Of a DNA stretch of 64,000 bases, positions 7,902 through 18,981 are shown in pieces. The number at the start of each line of letters is the position of its first letter. Within the stretch, counting starts at the first letter, position 1. A program made the translations under genes and the position numbers. Source of the DNA: Pseudomonas sp. AKS31 (GTDB taxonomy: Bacteria > Pseudomonadota > Gammaproteobacteria > Pseudomonadales > Pseudomonadaceae); assembly GCF_023634765.1 (NCBI RefSeq), contig NZ_JAMLFX010000002.1, positions 455,051 through 519,050 of the forward strand, given 5' to 3'. The notes under the pieces are model-generated. The model saw nothing but the letters and a program-made list of their open reading frames with translations. It made no database searches and was not told where the DNA came from.

Positions 7902-10900
7902 ATGGCGAAGAAACCCAAGGCAGCCACCTTTATCAAAGACCCGCTCTGGTACAAGGACGCGGTGATCTATCAAGTTCACGTCAAATCGTTTTTCGACTCC
8001 AATAACGACGGCATCGGTGACTTTCCCGGCCTGATCGCCAAACTCGATTACATCGCCGACCTCGGCGTCAACACCATCTGGCTGTTGCCGTTCTATCCTT
8101 CTCCACGCCGCGATGACGGCTACGACATTGCCGAATACCGAGGCGTGCACAGCGATTACGGGACCATGGCGGACGCCAAGCGTTTTATCGCCGAAGCGCA
8201 CAAACGCGGTTTGCGGGTGATCACCGAGTTGGTCATCAATCACACCTCTGACCAGCACCCGTGGTTCCAGCGTGCGCGCAAGGCCAAACCAGGCTCGGCG
8301 GCGCGGGACTTTTACGTGTGGTCGGATGACGACCAGAAATACGACGGCACGCGGATCATTTTTCTCGACACGGAAAAATCCAACTGGACTTGGGACCCGG
8401 TCGCCGGCCAGTACTTCTGGCACCGTTTCTATTCGCACCAACCGGACCTGAATTTCGACAATCCGCAAGTGATGAAAGCCGTGTTGTCGGTGATGCGCTA
8501 CTGGCTGGACATGGGCATTGATGGTCTGCGTCTCGACGCGATCCCGTACCTGATCGAGCGTGACGGCACCAACAACGAAAACCTTCCGGAAACCCACGAC
8601 GTCCTCAAGCAGATCCGCGCCGAGATCGACGCCAATTATCCCGACCGTATGCTGCTTGCCGAGGCCAACCAATGGCCGGAAGACACGCAGCTTTACTTCG
8701 GTGATACCGATGCTGAGGGCGTTAATGGTGACGAATGTCACATGGCGTTCCACTTTCCGCTGATGCCGCGCATGTACATGGCTCTGGCTCAGGAAGATCG
8801 CTTCCCGATCACCGATATTTTGCGCCAGACCCCGGAAATTCCCGCCAATTGCCAATGGGCGATTTTCCTGCGCAATCACGATGAGCTGACCTTGGAGATG
8901 GTCACCGATAAAGAACGTGACTATCTGTGGAATTACTACGCCGCTGACCGTCGCGCGCGGATCAACCTCGGCATCCGCCGTCGTCTCGCGCCGTTGATGG
9001 AGCGTGATCGCCGCCGCATCGAGCTGCTTAACAGCCTGCTGCTGTCGATGCCCGGCACGCCGACCCTGTATTACGGCGACGAGATCGGCATGGGCGACAA
9101 TATCTACCTGGGCGACCGCGACGGTGTGCGCACGCCGATGCAATGGTCGATCGACCGTAATGGCGGTTTCTCCCGCGCCGACCCGGCGAGTCTGGTGCTG
9201 CCGCCGATCATGGATCCGCAATACGGCTATCTGTCGGTGAACGTCGAAACCCAGTCTGGCGATCCGCATTCGCTGCTCAACTGGACCCGACGTCTTCTCG
9301 CTGTGCGCAAGCAGTCCAAGGCTTTCGGTCGCGGCACCTTGAAGATGCTCTCGCCGAACAACCGTCGCGTGCTGGCTTACACCCGCGAATTCACCGATGC
9401 CGATGGCAAGCACGAAATCATTCTGTGCGTGGCCAACGTTTCGCGCAGTGCGCAAGCGGTGGAGCTGGACCTGTCGGCCTACGTCGGCATGGTGCCGGTG
9501 GAGATGCTCGGCGGTAACGCATTCCCGCCGATTGGCCAGTTGAATTTCCTCCTGACCCTCGCGCCGTATGGTTTCTATTGGTTCGCCCTGGCGGCAGAAA
9601 ACCAGATGCCGAGCTGGCACGTGGAACCGGCGCAAAGCCTGCCGGACTTCACCACGCTGGTGCTGAAAAAACGCATGGAAGAGCTGCTCGAAGCGCCGTC
9701 GCGTACGACGCTGGAGCAAAGCATCCTGCCGAGCTGGCTGCAGAATCGGCGCTGGTTCGCCGGCAAAGACGCGGCCATCGAAAAAGTGCATCTGGCTTAT
9801 GGCGTGCGTTTCGGCGATGCGCAGCATCCGGTGTTGCTCAGCGAATTCGAAGTCACCAGCGGTGGGCAGACCAGTCGCTATCAACTGCCGTTCGGTTTCA
9901 TTTCCGAGGATCAGGTCGGCCCGGCGCTGCCGCAGCAACTGGCCTTGTCCCGTGTACGCCGTGTACGACAGGTCGGCTTGATTACTGACGCGTTCAGCCT
10001 TGAAACCTTTGTTCGTGCGGTGCTGCAAGGCATGCAGAACAACACCGTACTGGAGTCGAGCGAGGGCGAAATCCGCTTTGCACCGACGGCGCATCTGGAA
10101 ACGTTAGGCCTCGGAGCTGAGTCGGAAGTGCGTTATCTGTCCGCCGAACAATCGAACAGTTCGGTGGTGATCGGCAACAGCCTGGTGCTCAAGCTGATAC
10201 GAAAAGTCGCTCCTGGCGTACACCCGGAACTGGAGATGAGCGCTTACCTGACCGAGGCCGGATTTGCCAATATCTCTCCGCTGCTCGGCTCGGTGATTCG
10301 CCGCGACGTCCAGGGCGAAGACAACCTGCTGATGATCGCCCAAGGCTATCTGAGCAATCAGGGCGACGCCTGGGAGTGGACGCAAAACAACCTCGAGCGG
10401 GCGCTGCGCGATGAACTGGCCGATGCCATGTCAGAGCAGGAACAGCATTACAACGCCCTCGGCGAGCTGAGGGATTTTGCCGGGATGCTCGGTCAGCGTC
10501 TGGGCGAGATGCACAAGGTGCTCGCCGCGCCCACCGACAATGCCGACTTCGCCCCGCAGGTGTCGACGGTCAAGGATATGCAGGCGACGGGCAAGGATGT
10601 CGTGGCCCAGGTCGAGCATGCTTTGAAACTGCTCAAGCAGCATCAGGGCGAACTCAGCGCAGCGGATCAGAGACTGGTGAATAGGCTGGTCGACGAGAAA
10701 AAAACCATCCTCGCCCACGTGCAGGATCTGGCGAAAAAAGCCGTCGGCGGTTTGCGCATTCGCGTCCACGGCGATCTGCATTTGGGCCAGGTGCTGGTGA
10801 TCAAGGGCGATGCCTATCTGATCGACTTTGAGGGTGAACCGGCGCGGCCATTGAGCGAGCGGCGTGGCAAACACAGTCCGTACAAAGATGTCAGCGGCGT

Positions 10901-11243
10901 GCTGCGCTCGTTCGATTACGCGGCGGCGATGACCATCAACGTGCACAACGTTGACCACAGCGGCGAGTCTGAAACGGCGCGGCGTCTGGTGGCCGAGCGT
11001 TATCTGCGCGAGGCCCGCGAGGCATTTGTTCAGGCATATCGCCGTGCGGCAGCTAGTCTTGATCATGCCTGGCAAGATCCTGAAGGTGCCGACGCCGCGC
11101 TGGCGTTGTTCGGCCTGGAGAAGGCGGCCTATGAAGTGGCCTATGAAGCCGAAAATCGCCCCACGTGGTTGCCCGTGCCATTGCACGGTTTGTACGGGTT
11201 GTTGACGGGGCTTAAACCCTTTTCCGATCTTGGTGGAGAGTAG
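7902..11243 (+). CDS. treS: Trehalose synthase/maltokinase fusion (TreS-Pep2)
   Basis: 1113 aa. Residues 1-550 are a GH13 trehalose synthase that interconverts trehalose and maltose: [21 protein letters not shown], nucleophile D212 in [10 protein letters not shown], acid/base E254 in [10 protein letters not shown], and the FLRNHDEL motif. From about residue 610 a maltokinase (Pep2/Mak) domain follows, with [15 protein letters not shown] and an aminoglycoside-phosphotransferase-like catalytic loop HGDLHLGQ (about D958) plus [16 protein letters not shown]. The fusion channels maltose to maltose-1-phosphate for GlgE. The start [10 protein letters not shown] has AGGAG 7 nt upstream. glgB follows 2 nt after the stop. 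Confidence 0.95.
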   Translation: MAKKPKAATFIKDPLWYKDAVIYQVHVKSFFDSNNDGIGDFPGLIAKLDYIADLGVNTIWLLPFYPSPRRDDGYDIAEYRGVHSDYGTMADAKRFIAEAHKRGLRVITELVINHTSDQHPWFQRARKAKPGSAARDFYVWSDDDQKYDGTRIIFLDTEKSNWTWDPVAGQYFWHRFYSHQPDLNFDNPQVMKAVLSVMRYWLDMGIDGLRLDAIPYLIERDGTNNENLPETHDVLKQIRAEIDANYPDRMLLAEANQWPEDTQLYFGDTDAEGVNGDECHMAFHFPLMPRMYMALAQEDRFPITDILRQTPEIPANCQWAIFLRNHDELTLEMVTDKERDYLWNYYAADRRARINLGIRRRLAPLMERDRRRIELLNSLLLSMPGTPTLYYGDEIGMGDNIYLGDRDGVRTPMQWSIDRNGGFSRADPASLVLPPIMDPQYGYLSVNVETQSGDPHSLLNWTRRLLAVRKQSKAFGRGTLKMLSPNNRRVLAYTREFTDADGKHEIILCVANVSRSAQAVELDLSAYVGMVPVEMLGGNAFPPIGQLNFLLTLAPYGFYWFALAAENQMPSWHVEPAQSLPDFTTLVLKKRMEELLEAPSRTTLEQSILPSWLQNRRWFAGKDAAIEKVHLAYGVRFGDAQHPVLLSEFEVTSGGQTSRYQLPFGFISEDQVGPALPQQLALSRVRRVRQVGLITDAFSLETFVRAVLQGMQNNTVLESSEGEIRFAPTAHLETLGLGAESEVRYLSAEQSNSSVVIGNSLVLKLIRKVAPGVHPELEMSAYLTEAGFANISPLLGSVIRRDVQGEDNLLMIAQGYLSNQGDAWEWTQNNLERALRDELADAMSEQEQHYNALGELRDFAGMLGQRLGEMHKVLAAPTDNADFAPQVSTVKDMQATGKDVVAQVEHALKLLKQHQGELSAADQRLVNRLVDEKKTILAHVQDLAKKAVGGLRIRVHGDLHLGQVLVIKGDAYLIDFEGEPARPLSERRGKHSPYKDVSGVLRSFDYAAAMTINVHNVDHSGESETARRLVAERYLREAREAFVQAYRRAAASLDHAWQDPEGADAALALFGLEKAAYEVAYEAENRPTWLPVPLHGLYGLLTGLKPFSDLGGE

Positions 11244-11245
11244 TC

Positions 11246-13477
<2,232 letters not shown>

Positions 13478-13497
13478 TCTAAAACCGTGTCGCTGCA

Positions 13498-13563
13498 TTC
13501 GCGAGCAGGCTGGCTCCCACAGGGGAAATACATTCCAAATGTGGGAGCGGGCCTGCTCGCGAA
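13498..13563. repeat. REP pair, GCGAGCAGGCTGGCTCCCAC type
   Basis: TTCGCGAGCAGGCTGGCTCC and its inverse GTGGGAGCGGGCCTGCTCGC are separated by about 16 bp, between the convergent glgB and autotransporter genes. It is a likely bidirectional 3' hairpin. Confidence 0.85.
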
Positions 13564-13601
13564 GGCGCCGGTTCAGGCATCTTCAAAATCCGGCCCACCG
13601 C

Positions 13602-14669
13602 TCACCAACGCATCCTCACCCCAAGGCTGCCAATCAACCCGTTCAAATCATTGTCATCGACATCGCTGCTGTAATCGGCACTGACATACAGACTCACCAC
13701 CGGCGTCACCCGCGCTACCAGTCCCAAGCCCAACTCAACGGTGGAGGACTTGCGGCTGCTACTGATCTTGTCGACCTGATCCAGCGTCACCGTGCTACCG
13801 GTGTAAACGGTGTGCCAGAGGTTCGTGCGCACATAGGGTTCGACCGGCAGACCATTCAAATCGTAACTGCCTTTCAAGCGTGCGCCGACGCGGCCACTCC
13901 ACGCCGTCAGATCGGTGGAGGATGCATTGCCCGAGCCGGCGTAGGGTGTGTCGAGGGTAATGCGTTGATTGATCAACTGCGCCTGTGGTTCGACCACCCA
14001 GTTGTCACTCAAACCAATCGGAAAACCGCCTTCCACCGAGAAGGTCATGGCGCTGCCTTCGGTGGCTTGCCGGGCGCCTTGACCGTTGCGGCTGAAGCCG
14101 CTGACCCGGCCACCGCTGGCCGACAGGTCTACGTGCCAGCCTTGCGCACCGGTGAGGCTGTAGTAGGCGCCGAGGCTCTGGCCTTGGAGATTGAGGGTGT
14201 CGCTGTTCGGATCGGCCAAGGCGCGACTGGTGAGTACGCCGTTGCCATTGGCCTGAATCTGGTTGACACCGCCGATGAGGCCGAGGGTCTGGGTATGGTT
14301 GGCGCCTCGAACGGTCAGCACCGCCGGACCTTTGACGTCACCGCTGCCGGGTGTTGCGAAGCCTGAGGCAAGCACATCGGTTTGCGCTTGCCGGGCGCTG
14401 CGACCATAGAGCAGGTCCCACGCGCCGGGTGCAAGATCTTCTGTGATGAGGTCGGCGCCCTGCAAGTCTGGCCGTGGGCTCAGGCGGCGAGGCTCGGGCG
14501 TTATGACGGTGGTGGGCAGCGTCAGCACGGGGACATCCGCGCGATACCACGGGGTGGTTTCATCCGCCGCAGGACCGGCCTGCGCCTCCATGGATGAGCA
14601 CAGCAAGATAGAACTCGACACTGTGCAGAAAGTGATTTTGATCTCGTGTGGGCCGATTGAAGTTCTCAT
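13602..14669 (-). CDS. Autotransporter beta-barrel domain protein lacking a passenger
   Basis: 355 aa. The N terminus looks like a secretion signal (ITFCTVSSSILLCSS, cleavage near AQAG), followed by only ~55 residues of proline-rich linker and then ~270 residues of amphipathic beta strands that end in GVRMRW, with the C-terminal aromatic residue typical of outer-membrane barrels. Autotransporter barrels usually follow a passenger of several hundred residues, which is absent. It could be a truncated autotransporter, a stand-alone barrel, or a member of a small porin-like group. The ATG at 14669 has AAGG 9-12 nt upstream. It forms no operon with its neighbours. Confidence 0.75.
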   Translation of the reverse strand: MRTSIGPHEIKITFCTVSSSILLCSSMEAQAGPAADETTPWYRADVPVLTLPTTVITPEPRRLSPRPDLQGADLITEDLAPGAWDLLYGRSARQAQTDVLASGFATPGSGDVKGPAVLTVRGANHTQTLGLIGGVNQIQANGNGVLTSRALADPNSDTLNLQGQSLGAYYSLTGAQGWHVDLSASGGRVSGFSRNGQGARQATEGSAMTFSVEGGFPIGLSDNWVVEPQAQLINQRITLDTPYAGSGNASSTDLTAWSGRVGARLKGSYDLNGLPVEPYVRTNLWHTVYTGSTVTLDQVDKISSSRKSSTVELGLGLVARVTPVVSLYVSADYSSDVDDNDLNGLIGSLGVRMRW

Positions 14670-15057
14670 GGAGGTCTACCTTGCAGGCGCATGCGGCATC
14701 TCGATGTGGCGTCTCTCCTACCCCGAACGAGGGGCGACCGAATGGAGCGGGGCGAACCGTGGCCGCTCGATTTCGCGAGTGTCCGGAGGTTCGTCCCGGT
14801 AGTGATTCCGGGGGTAGTAAGGTAGAGATAAGAAGAGTCGTGCCCGCACGTCAAGAAATTGAACGATGAGCGGTAGCCGTAAAACAGGATCTGCAAGCGT
14901 TTGTTTTTCTGCACATAACTAAGTGGTTGTTTGCATGGAAAAACGCAGTGAAAGCCCCGGCTTAGAGGGCTTCAGTTACCGACAGAAGGTCTGCCGGCAC
15001 TGAAAGGGCACAAGGAGTGCGAATCTGCCACATAGGGTATTGCTGTCACTAATGCGT
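14670..15057. other. Intergenic region without a gene; weak hairpin
   Basis: About 390 bp between two - strand genes. I see no supportable reading frame. A small hairpin (AAGCCC/GGGCTT, about 14953-14973) followed on the - strand by GCGTTTTT could end the EEP gene. The rest should hold the autotransporter promoter, which I cannot locate with confidence. Confidence 0.4.
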
Positions 15058-15840
15058 TTACAGGTGCACCTCGACCGCCAGCGGCAGGTGATCCGACAGA
15101 TGCGTCCACGGCTTGTTGCCGAGGATTTGCGGGTCATGGCTGCTGGCATTGCGCAAATAAATACGGTCCAGCCGCAGCAACGGAAAGCGCGCCGGGTAGG
15201 TCTTGGCCGGGCGCCCGTGGTGGCGTTCGAAGGCTTCGTGCAGGTAGTCGCGACGGCCGAGGGCGACGTTGCCCTGAAGCTGCCAGTCGTTGAAATCACC
15301 GGCGATGATCACCGGGGCATCGTCGGGCAGGGATTCGAGCAACTGGCAGAGCAGTTGCAGCTGCAATTGCCGATGGCTTTCGAGCAGACTCAGATGCACG
15401 CAGATCGCATGGACTTCGGCGTGCCCCGGGACGTCGAGCACGCAGTGCAACAGGCCACGACGTTCGGGGCCGGTGATCGAAACGTCGAGGTTGCGGTACT
15501 CGCGTATCGGGTATTTCGACAGCAGCGCATTGCCGTGATGGCCGTCGGGATAAACGGCATTGCGCCCGTAAGCGAAATCGCTCCACATGCTGTCGGCGAG
15601 AAATTCGTACTGCGAGGTTTGTGGCCATTCGTTGTAACGGTTCGAATGCCGTTCGTGTTCACCCACCACTTCCTGCAGAAACACCAGGTCGGCCGAGGTA
15701 CTGCGCACCGCTTCGCGCAGTTCCGGCAGAATGAATCGCCGGTTGAATGCGGTGAAACCCTTGTGGGTATTGACCGTCAGCACCCTGAGACGATGAATGA
15801 CGGGCGCGTCGACAACATGACGCTTGGGATCGCTGGACAC
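15058..15840 (-). CDS. Endonuclease/exonuclease/phosphatase (EEP) family protein
   Basis: 260 aa, cytoplasmic, DNase I-like fold. Motifs in order: LTVNTHKGF (Asn ligand), [10 protein letters not shown] (metal-binding Glu), [11 protein letters not shown] (GDFND), and the terminal [10 protein letters not shown] (catalytic SDH). The substrate could be a nucleic acid, a phospholipid head group or a sugar phosphate. I chose the GTG at 15840 because AGAGGA is 6 nt upstream; another GTG two codons earlier sits too close to it. It is on the same strand as the PIG-L gene, 190 bp downstream of it, with a REP hairpin between. P. aeruginosa-type glg/tre loci also contain phosphoesterase-like genes, so a link to that cluster is plausible but unproven. 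Confidence 0.85.
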   Translation of the reverse strand: MSSDPKRHVVDAPVIHRLRVLTVNTHKGFTAFNRRFILPELREAVRSTSADLVFLQEVVGEHERHSNRYNEWPQTSQYEFLADSMWSDFAYGRNAVYPDGHHGNALLSKYPIREYRNLDVSITGPERRGLLHCVLDVPGHAEVHAICVHLSLLESHRQLQLQLLCQLLESLPDDAPVIIAGDFNDWQLQGNVALGRRDYLHEAFERHHGRPAKTYPARFPLLRLDRIYLRNASSHDPQILGNKPWTHLSDHLPLAVEVHL

Positions 15841-15925
15841 GTTCACTCCTCTGGATTGCGGGCCGCTTATTCATGCGACTGATGGGGAGGGGCGGCAGTT
15901 CCTTTTGCTTGGGGGCGCCATTCAT

Positions 15926-16020
15926 CTGTAGGAGCTGTCGAGTGAAACGAGGCTGCGATCTTTTGAATCTGCTTCTGCAGATCAAGATCAAAAGATCGCA
16001 GCCTTCGGCAGCTCCTACAG
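15926..16020. repeat. TGTAGGAGCTGCCG-family inverted repeat
   Basis: The left arm is diverged (CTGTAGGAGCTGTCGAGTG...), while the right arm is canonical (GCCTTCGGCAGCTCCTACAG). The inner GATCTTTTGA/TCAAAAGATC pair is intact. It begins 8 bp after the PIG-L stop codon on the - strand. Confidence 0.85.
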
Positions 16021-16028
16021 GGTACTTG

Positions 16029-16787
16029 TCAGACGAAGACGATTTCGTAGGGCAGGCGCATTCTTTCCAGAATCACCGGCGGCAGCATCGGTGCAATACC
16101 AATCGCCGGTTCACCCTTCAGCTGGCTGGCGTAAGCGTGGGTGGCGTGGCTCTTGCGCGCCACGGTCCAGGTGTCGAGGCGCAGTTTGCGCGCACGCTCC
16201 CAAGGGATCATCTGCTGATCGCGTTCAGGCCAGTGCCAGGCCCACACCGGCACGTCATGGAAGGTCGCGCCGGCTTGTTCCGCCGCTTGCGCACTGGCCC
16301 GGCCCACCGCTTCGTGGTCGTCGTTGCCATCGCCGCGCCAGGTGCTGAACACCACGTCACCGGGACGCAGGTAGCGGCTGATGAACTCGGTTACTTGATC
16401 TTGCTGATCGCACAGGGCGCTGTCGGTGAAGCCGCCGCGCACCCATTTCAGGCTGTGCATCGGCAGGCCGAGACGGCGCAGGGCTTCGACGCTTTCCTGT
16501 GGGCGGAACACGCTCAGGCGCTTTTCCGACCATTGCCGCGAACCCGGGTGGCTGGCGCTGCCATCGGTGATCGACAGCAATAGCAGTGGATGACCGAGGC
16601 TTGATAGCAGTTGCAGCAGGCCGCCGCAGGTGACCACTTCATCACCCGGATGCGGGGCGATTATCACGGCGCGGGCGCCGGCGGGGACCAGGCTCAAGGT
16701 ATTGATGACGGGAATGTTGTCCAGTTGCGCGGCGCTGTTCCAGATTTGCGCCGGCAGACTGCTGTCACTGAGGGATAACGGTTTCAT
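16029..16787 (-). CDS. PIG-L deacetylase paralogue with replaced catalytic residues
   Basis: 252 aa, LmbE/PIG-L fold, co-linear with the paralogue at 18223-18981. PIG-L enzymes hydrolyse N-acetyl groups of amino sugars with zinc. The first motif here reads HPGDE (H46, G48, D49) instead of HPDDE, and the second reads NDDH (N155, H158) instead of HxDH. By analogy with MshB the three zinc ligands (H46, D49, H158) remain, but the general base Asp and the second catalytic His are gone. It may be inactive, a binding protein, or use different chemistry. The start at 16787 has AAGGA 9 nt upstream. It is separated from the glycosyltransferase gene by 156 bp that hold a candidate AlgU promoter. Confidence 0.88.
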   Translation of the reverse strand: MKPLSLSDSSLPAQIWNSAAQLDNIPVINTLSLVPAGARAVIIAPHPGDEVVTCGGLLQLLSSLGHPLLLLSITDGSASHPGSRQWSEKRLSVFRPQESVEALRRLGLPMHSLKWVRGGFTDSALCDQQDQVTEFISRYLRPGDVVFSTWRGDGNDDHEAVGRASAQAAEQAGATFHDVPVWAWHWPERDQQMIPWERARKLRLDTWTVARKSHATHAYASQLKGEPAIGIAPMLPPVILERMRLPYEIVFV

Positions 16788-16909
16788 GGTGTGACGTCCT
16801 TGTGTTGTTCGGCCCTCAGTCGTGCGATTGGCGGTGATTGCCAGACGCCAGCGACCCGTGAAGGCGGGTTGAATGCCTTGCGACGCTCCGAACCCTGGAT
16901 TGCCGCGCA

Positions 16910-16937
16910 GCAGAGTATTGCTCATGAAGCGAAGTTC
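16910..16937 (-). promoter_or_regulatory. Candidate AlgU (sigma-22) promoter for the second PIG-L gene
   Basis: On the - strand GAACTT (16937-16932) is followed after 17 bp by TCTGC (16914-16910), against the AlgU consensus GAACTT, 16-17 bp, TCTGA. It starts just past the stop of the glycosyltransferase and lies about 120 bp before the PIG-L ATG. It would give this gene its own stress-inducible transcript. By-eye match with one mismatch. Confidence 0.45.
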
Positions 16938-16943
16938 GTCGCG

Positions 16944-17630
16944 TCACAGATCAATCTGATCCGCTTTTTTTTGCTCCATCTGTGCCAGATTTCGCAGATA
17001 GTCACCGAAGCCGCCGCGCGCACGGCTGTCGAAGCGTGCGCTGGTGAGCACTTGCGGGCGATGGCTCCAGGCGATGTTGGCGCCGTCCAGTTCCAGCTCC
17101 CGCACCAACTGCACATCCTCGTCGCAGGCCAGCGGTTTAAAGCCTCCGGCCCAGCGATAGGCGTCGGCGCTGATGCCCAGATTGGCACCGTGGATATGCC
17201 GATGGCCATCGCAGGCCCGGTAATCCCGGTGATAGCGGATTTGCGCCGCTTCATCGAACGACTCGTGCCAGCGTTCGACGGTGACGGTACCGCATACCGC
17301 GTCGGCACCCAAACCCAGTTGCGCCACCAGCCAGTCGTCGGCCACTCGGCTGTCGGCATCCGAGCAAGAGATCCAGCGCGCGCCGCGCTCCAGCAATAGC
17401 TGCGCGCCGGCCGCCCGGGCCTGGCCGACATTGCGAGCGTCGATGTGCAGGCTCAGCACCGGATAGCGGCTGACAATCTGCGCCGAGCGGTCGGTGCAGC
17501 TGTCGAGCACCACCAGCACTTCAACCTTTTCACCGGCCAGCAAACCGTGGCGACTGGCGCGCATGGCCGCGCTCAGGCAGTCGCCGAGCAGATCCTCCTC
17601 ATTGTGCGCCGGGATCAGAATGCCGATCAT
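16944..17630 (-). CDS. Glycosyltransferase family 2 protein
   Basis: 228 aa, a compact GT-A domain with no membrane helix. The N-terminal IGILIPAHNEEDLLG, the metal-binding SCSDADSRV (DxD type), and GGFKPLACDEDVQLVREL (the ED acid/base motif) are all present. It transfers a sugar from an NDP donor; donor and acceptor are unknown. The start is fixed at 17630 by GGAGGG 6 nt upstream and by an ATGA overlap with the methyltransferase stop, so the two are translationally coupled. It is the last gene of the ACAD/PIG-L/methyltransferase/GT run behind glgX. Confidence 0.9.
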   Translation of the reverse strand: MIGILIPAHNEEDLLGDCLSAAMRASRHGLLAGEKVEVLVVLDSCTDRSAQIVSRYPVLSLHIDARNVGQARAAGAQLLLERGARWISCSDADSRVADDWLVAQLGLGADAVCGTVTVERWHESFDEAAQIRYHRDYRACDGHRHIHGANLGISADAYRWAGGFKPLACDEDVQLVRELELDGANIAWSHRPQVLTSARFDSRARGGFGDYLRNLAQMEQKKADQIDL

Positions 17631-18226
17631 CGCAAGCCCTCCAGTGCTGCCACCGAGCGTGGTTCGCGGCTCCACACCTCAAGGATGAAGTCCGCTTCCT
17701 GATGCAGAACCAAGCGTGGCAGATGCAGTTTTTCGTGAATCAGGTCGTGAACCTGTCGCGCATTCAGCGGACAGCCATCGATGGGCGGGCGCCAGTGACA
17801 GGCCAGGAACTGGCCATCGGCAGTCAGGCATTCACTGGCCCGACGGATCACTTCTGTCAGATCCTTACTATCCAGGTAGTAGCCGATCTCGCTAAATACG
17901 ATCAGGTCGAATTTTTCCTCCGGCCAGTCGCCGGGAAGACGGTTTTGTCGCACTTCGGCGTGATCGAACAGGCTCAAACGGGTGCGCGCCAATGTCACCG
18001 CCGCGCTGGCGGTGTCACAGCACAACAATCGATCGCAACGGGTGGCCAGTTCGGCGCTCAGCTCGCCGTTGGCGCAACCCGGCTCGAAGATTGCCCGATA
18101 GTGCGGACGCGGCAGGGCGGCGAGGGTGATTGCGCGTTTGCGCTGTTCGTACCAGCGCTCGCGGAACGCCCACGGGTCGTCGTTACCGGCGAACAAACCG
18201 TCGAAATAGCGATCCTCGACACTCAT
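17627..18226 (-). CDS. NodS-like class I SAM-dependent methyltransferase
   Basis: 199 aa. DDPWAFRERWYEQRKRAITLA precedes the SAM-binding FEPGCANGELSAELA (motif I), then LLCCDTA and LIVFSEIGYYLD. The DPW...RK head and EPGC glycine loop resemble the NodS group, whose founder N-methylates the deacetylated sugar of rhizobial Nod factors; that assignment is by resemblance only. It overlaps PIG-L by ATGA upstream and the glycosyltransferase by ATGA downstream. A deacetylase followed by an amine methyltransferase makes an N-methylated amino sugar a reasonable guess. Confidence 0.87.
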   Translation of the reverse strand: MSVEDRYFDGLFAGNDDPWAFRERWYEQRKRAITLAALPRPHYRAIFEPGCANGELSAELATRCDRLLCCDTASAAVTLARTRLSLFDHAEVRQNRLPGDWPEEKFDLIVFSEIGYYLDSKDLTEVIRRASECLTADGQFLACHWRPPIDGCPLNARQVHDLIHEKLHLPRLVLHQEADFILEVWSREPRSVAALEGLR

Positions 18227-18981
18227 AGAAACACCACTTCGAAGGGCTGTAAGAGGCGATCGAGCACATACGGGGCGAGCACCGGACCGAGTCCGGCGTC
18301 AGCATCGCCTTCCAGTTGACTGGCGAACGCGTGCACCGCGTGGCGCTTGCGTGCGACTTGCGCCGGCGTCAGAAGAATCTTGCGCGCTCGCTGCCACGGT
18401 ACGAAGGCGTCCTCCGGGGTTGCCCAGTGCCAGGTCCACACCGGCAGTTCATGGCAAGTCGCACCGACCCGTCGGGCAGCCTCGACACTGGCGCGGCCTA
18501 CGGCCTCGTGGTCGCAATGACCGTCCTCGCTCCAGGTGGTGAAAAGCACATCATCGGGGCGCAGGTGCTGCTCGATGAAATCGACCAGCTCAGCTTCCTG
18601 AGCCGCGACCTGCGTGTCAGTGAAACCACCGCGCAGCCACTTCACCCGATGCATCGGCAAACCGAGGCGGCGCAGCGCTTCGGCTGACTCCTGCGGGCGC
18701 ACTACGCTCAGACGTTCCACCGGCCAGCGACTGGAACCAGGGTGACTGGCACTGCCGTCAGTGACTGAAATCAGCTGCAGAGGCCGGCCGGCCTCGGCGA
18801 GCAATTGCAGCAAACCGCCACAACCAAGCACTTCGTCGTCCGGGTGCGGCGCGACAATCACCGCTCGCGCGCCCGGTGGCACCAGACTGAGGATGTCGAT
18901 GCTGTCCAGCTCCGCCAGGTGCCGCGACGCCTGCCACTGATGCAGGCTGGTGCCCTGGCCGACAATCGGATTGGTTTTCAT
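18223..18981 (-). CDS. PIG-L/LmbE-family deacetylase (intact motifs)
   Basis: 252 aa. The zinc/catalytic motif HPDDE (H46, D48, D49, E50) and the second motif HCDH (H155, H158) are complete, unlike the same-length paralogue at 16029-16787. It is expected to remove an N-acetyl or similar acyl group from an amino sugar in the cytoplasm. The start at 18981 is preferred because it overlaps the acyl-CoA dehydrogenase stop as ATGA, with GGAGG 10 nt upstream; an ATG three codons earlier lies only 1 nt from that ribosome site. It is an internal gene of a tightly coupled run. Confidence 0.92.
   Translation of the reverse strand: MKTNPIVGQGTSLHQWQASRHLAELDSIDILSLVPPGARAVIVAPHPDDEVLGCGGLLQLLAEAGRPLQLISVTDGSASHPGSSRWPVERLSVVRPQESAEALRRLGLPMHRVKWLRGGFTDTQVAAQEAELVDFIEQHLRPDDVLFTTWSEDGHCDHEAVGRASVEAARRVGATCHELPVWTWHWATPEDAFVPWQRARKILLTPAQVARKRHAVHAFASQLEGDADAGLGPVLAPYVLDRLLQPFEVVFL

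Noticed and set aside
7863..10094. Long - strand open frame inside treS, and similar long antisense frames under ccoG, glgB, glgX, treY and the Lux-like operon
   Set aside because: High-GC antisense shadows: low-complexity Arg/His/Gln-rich translations, no ribosome sites, and fully covered by well-supported genes.
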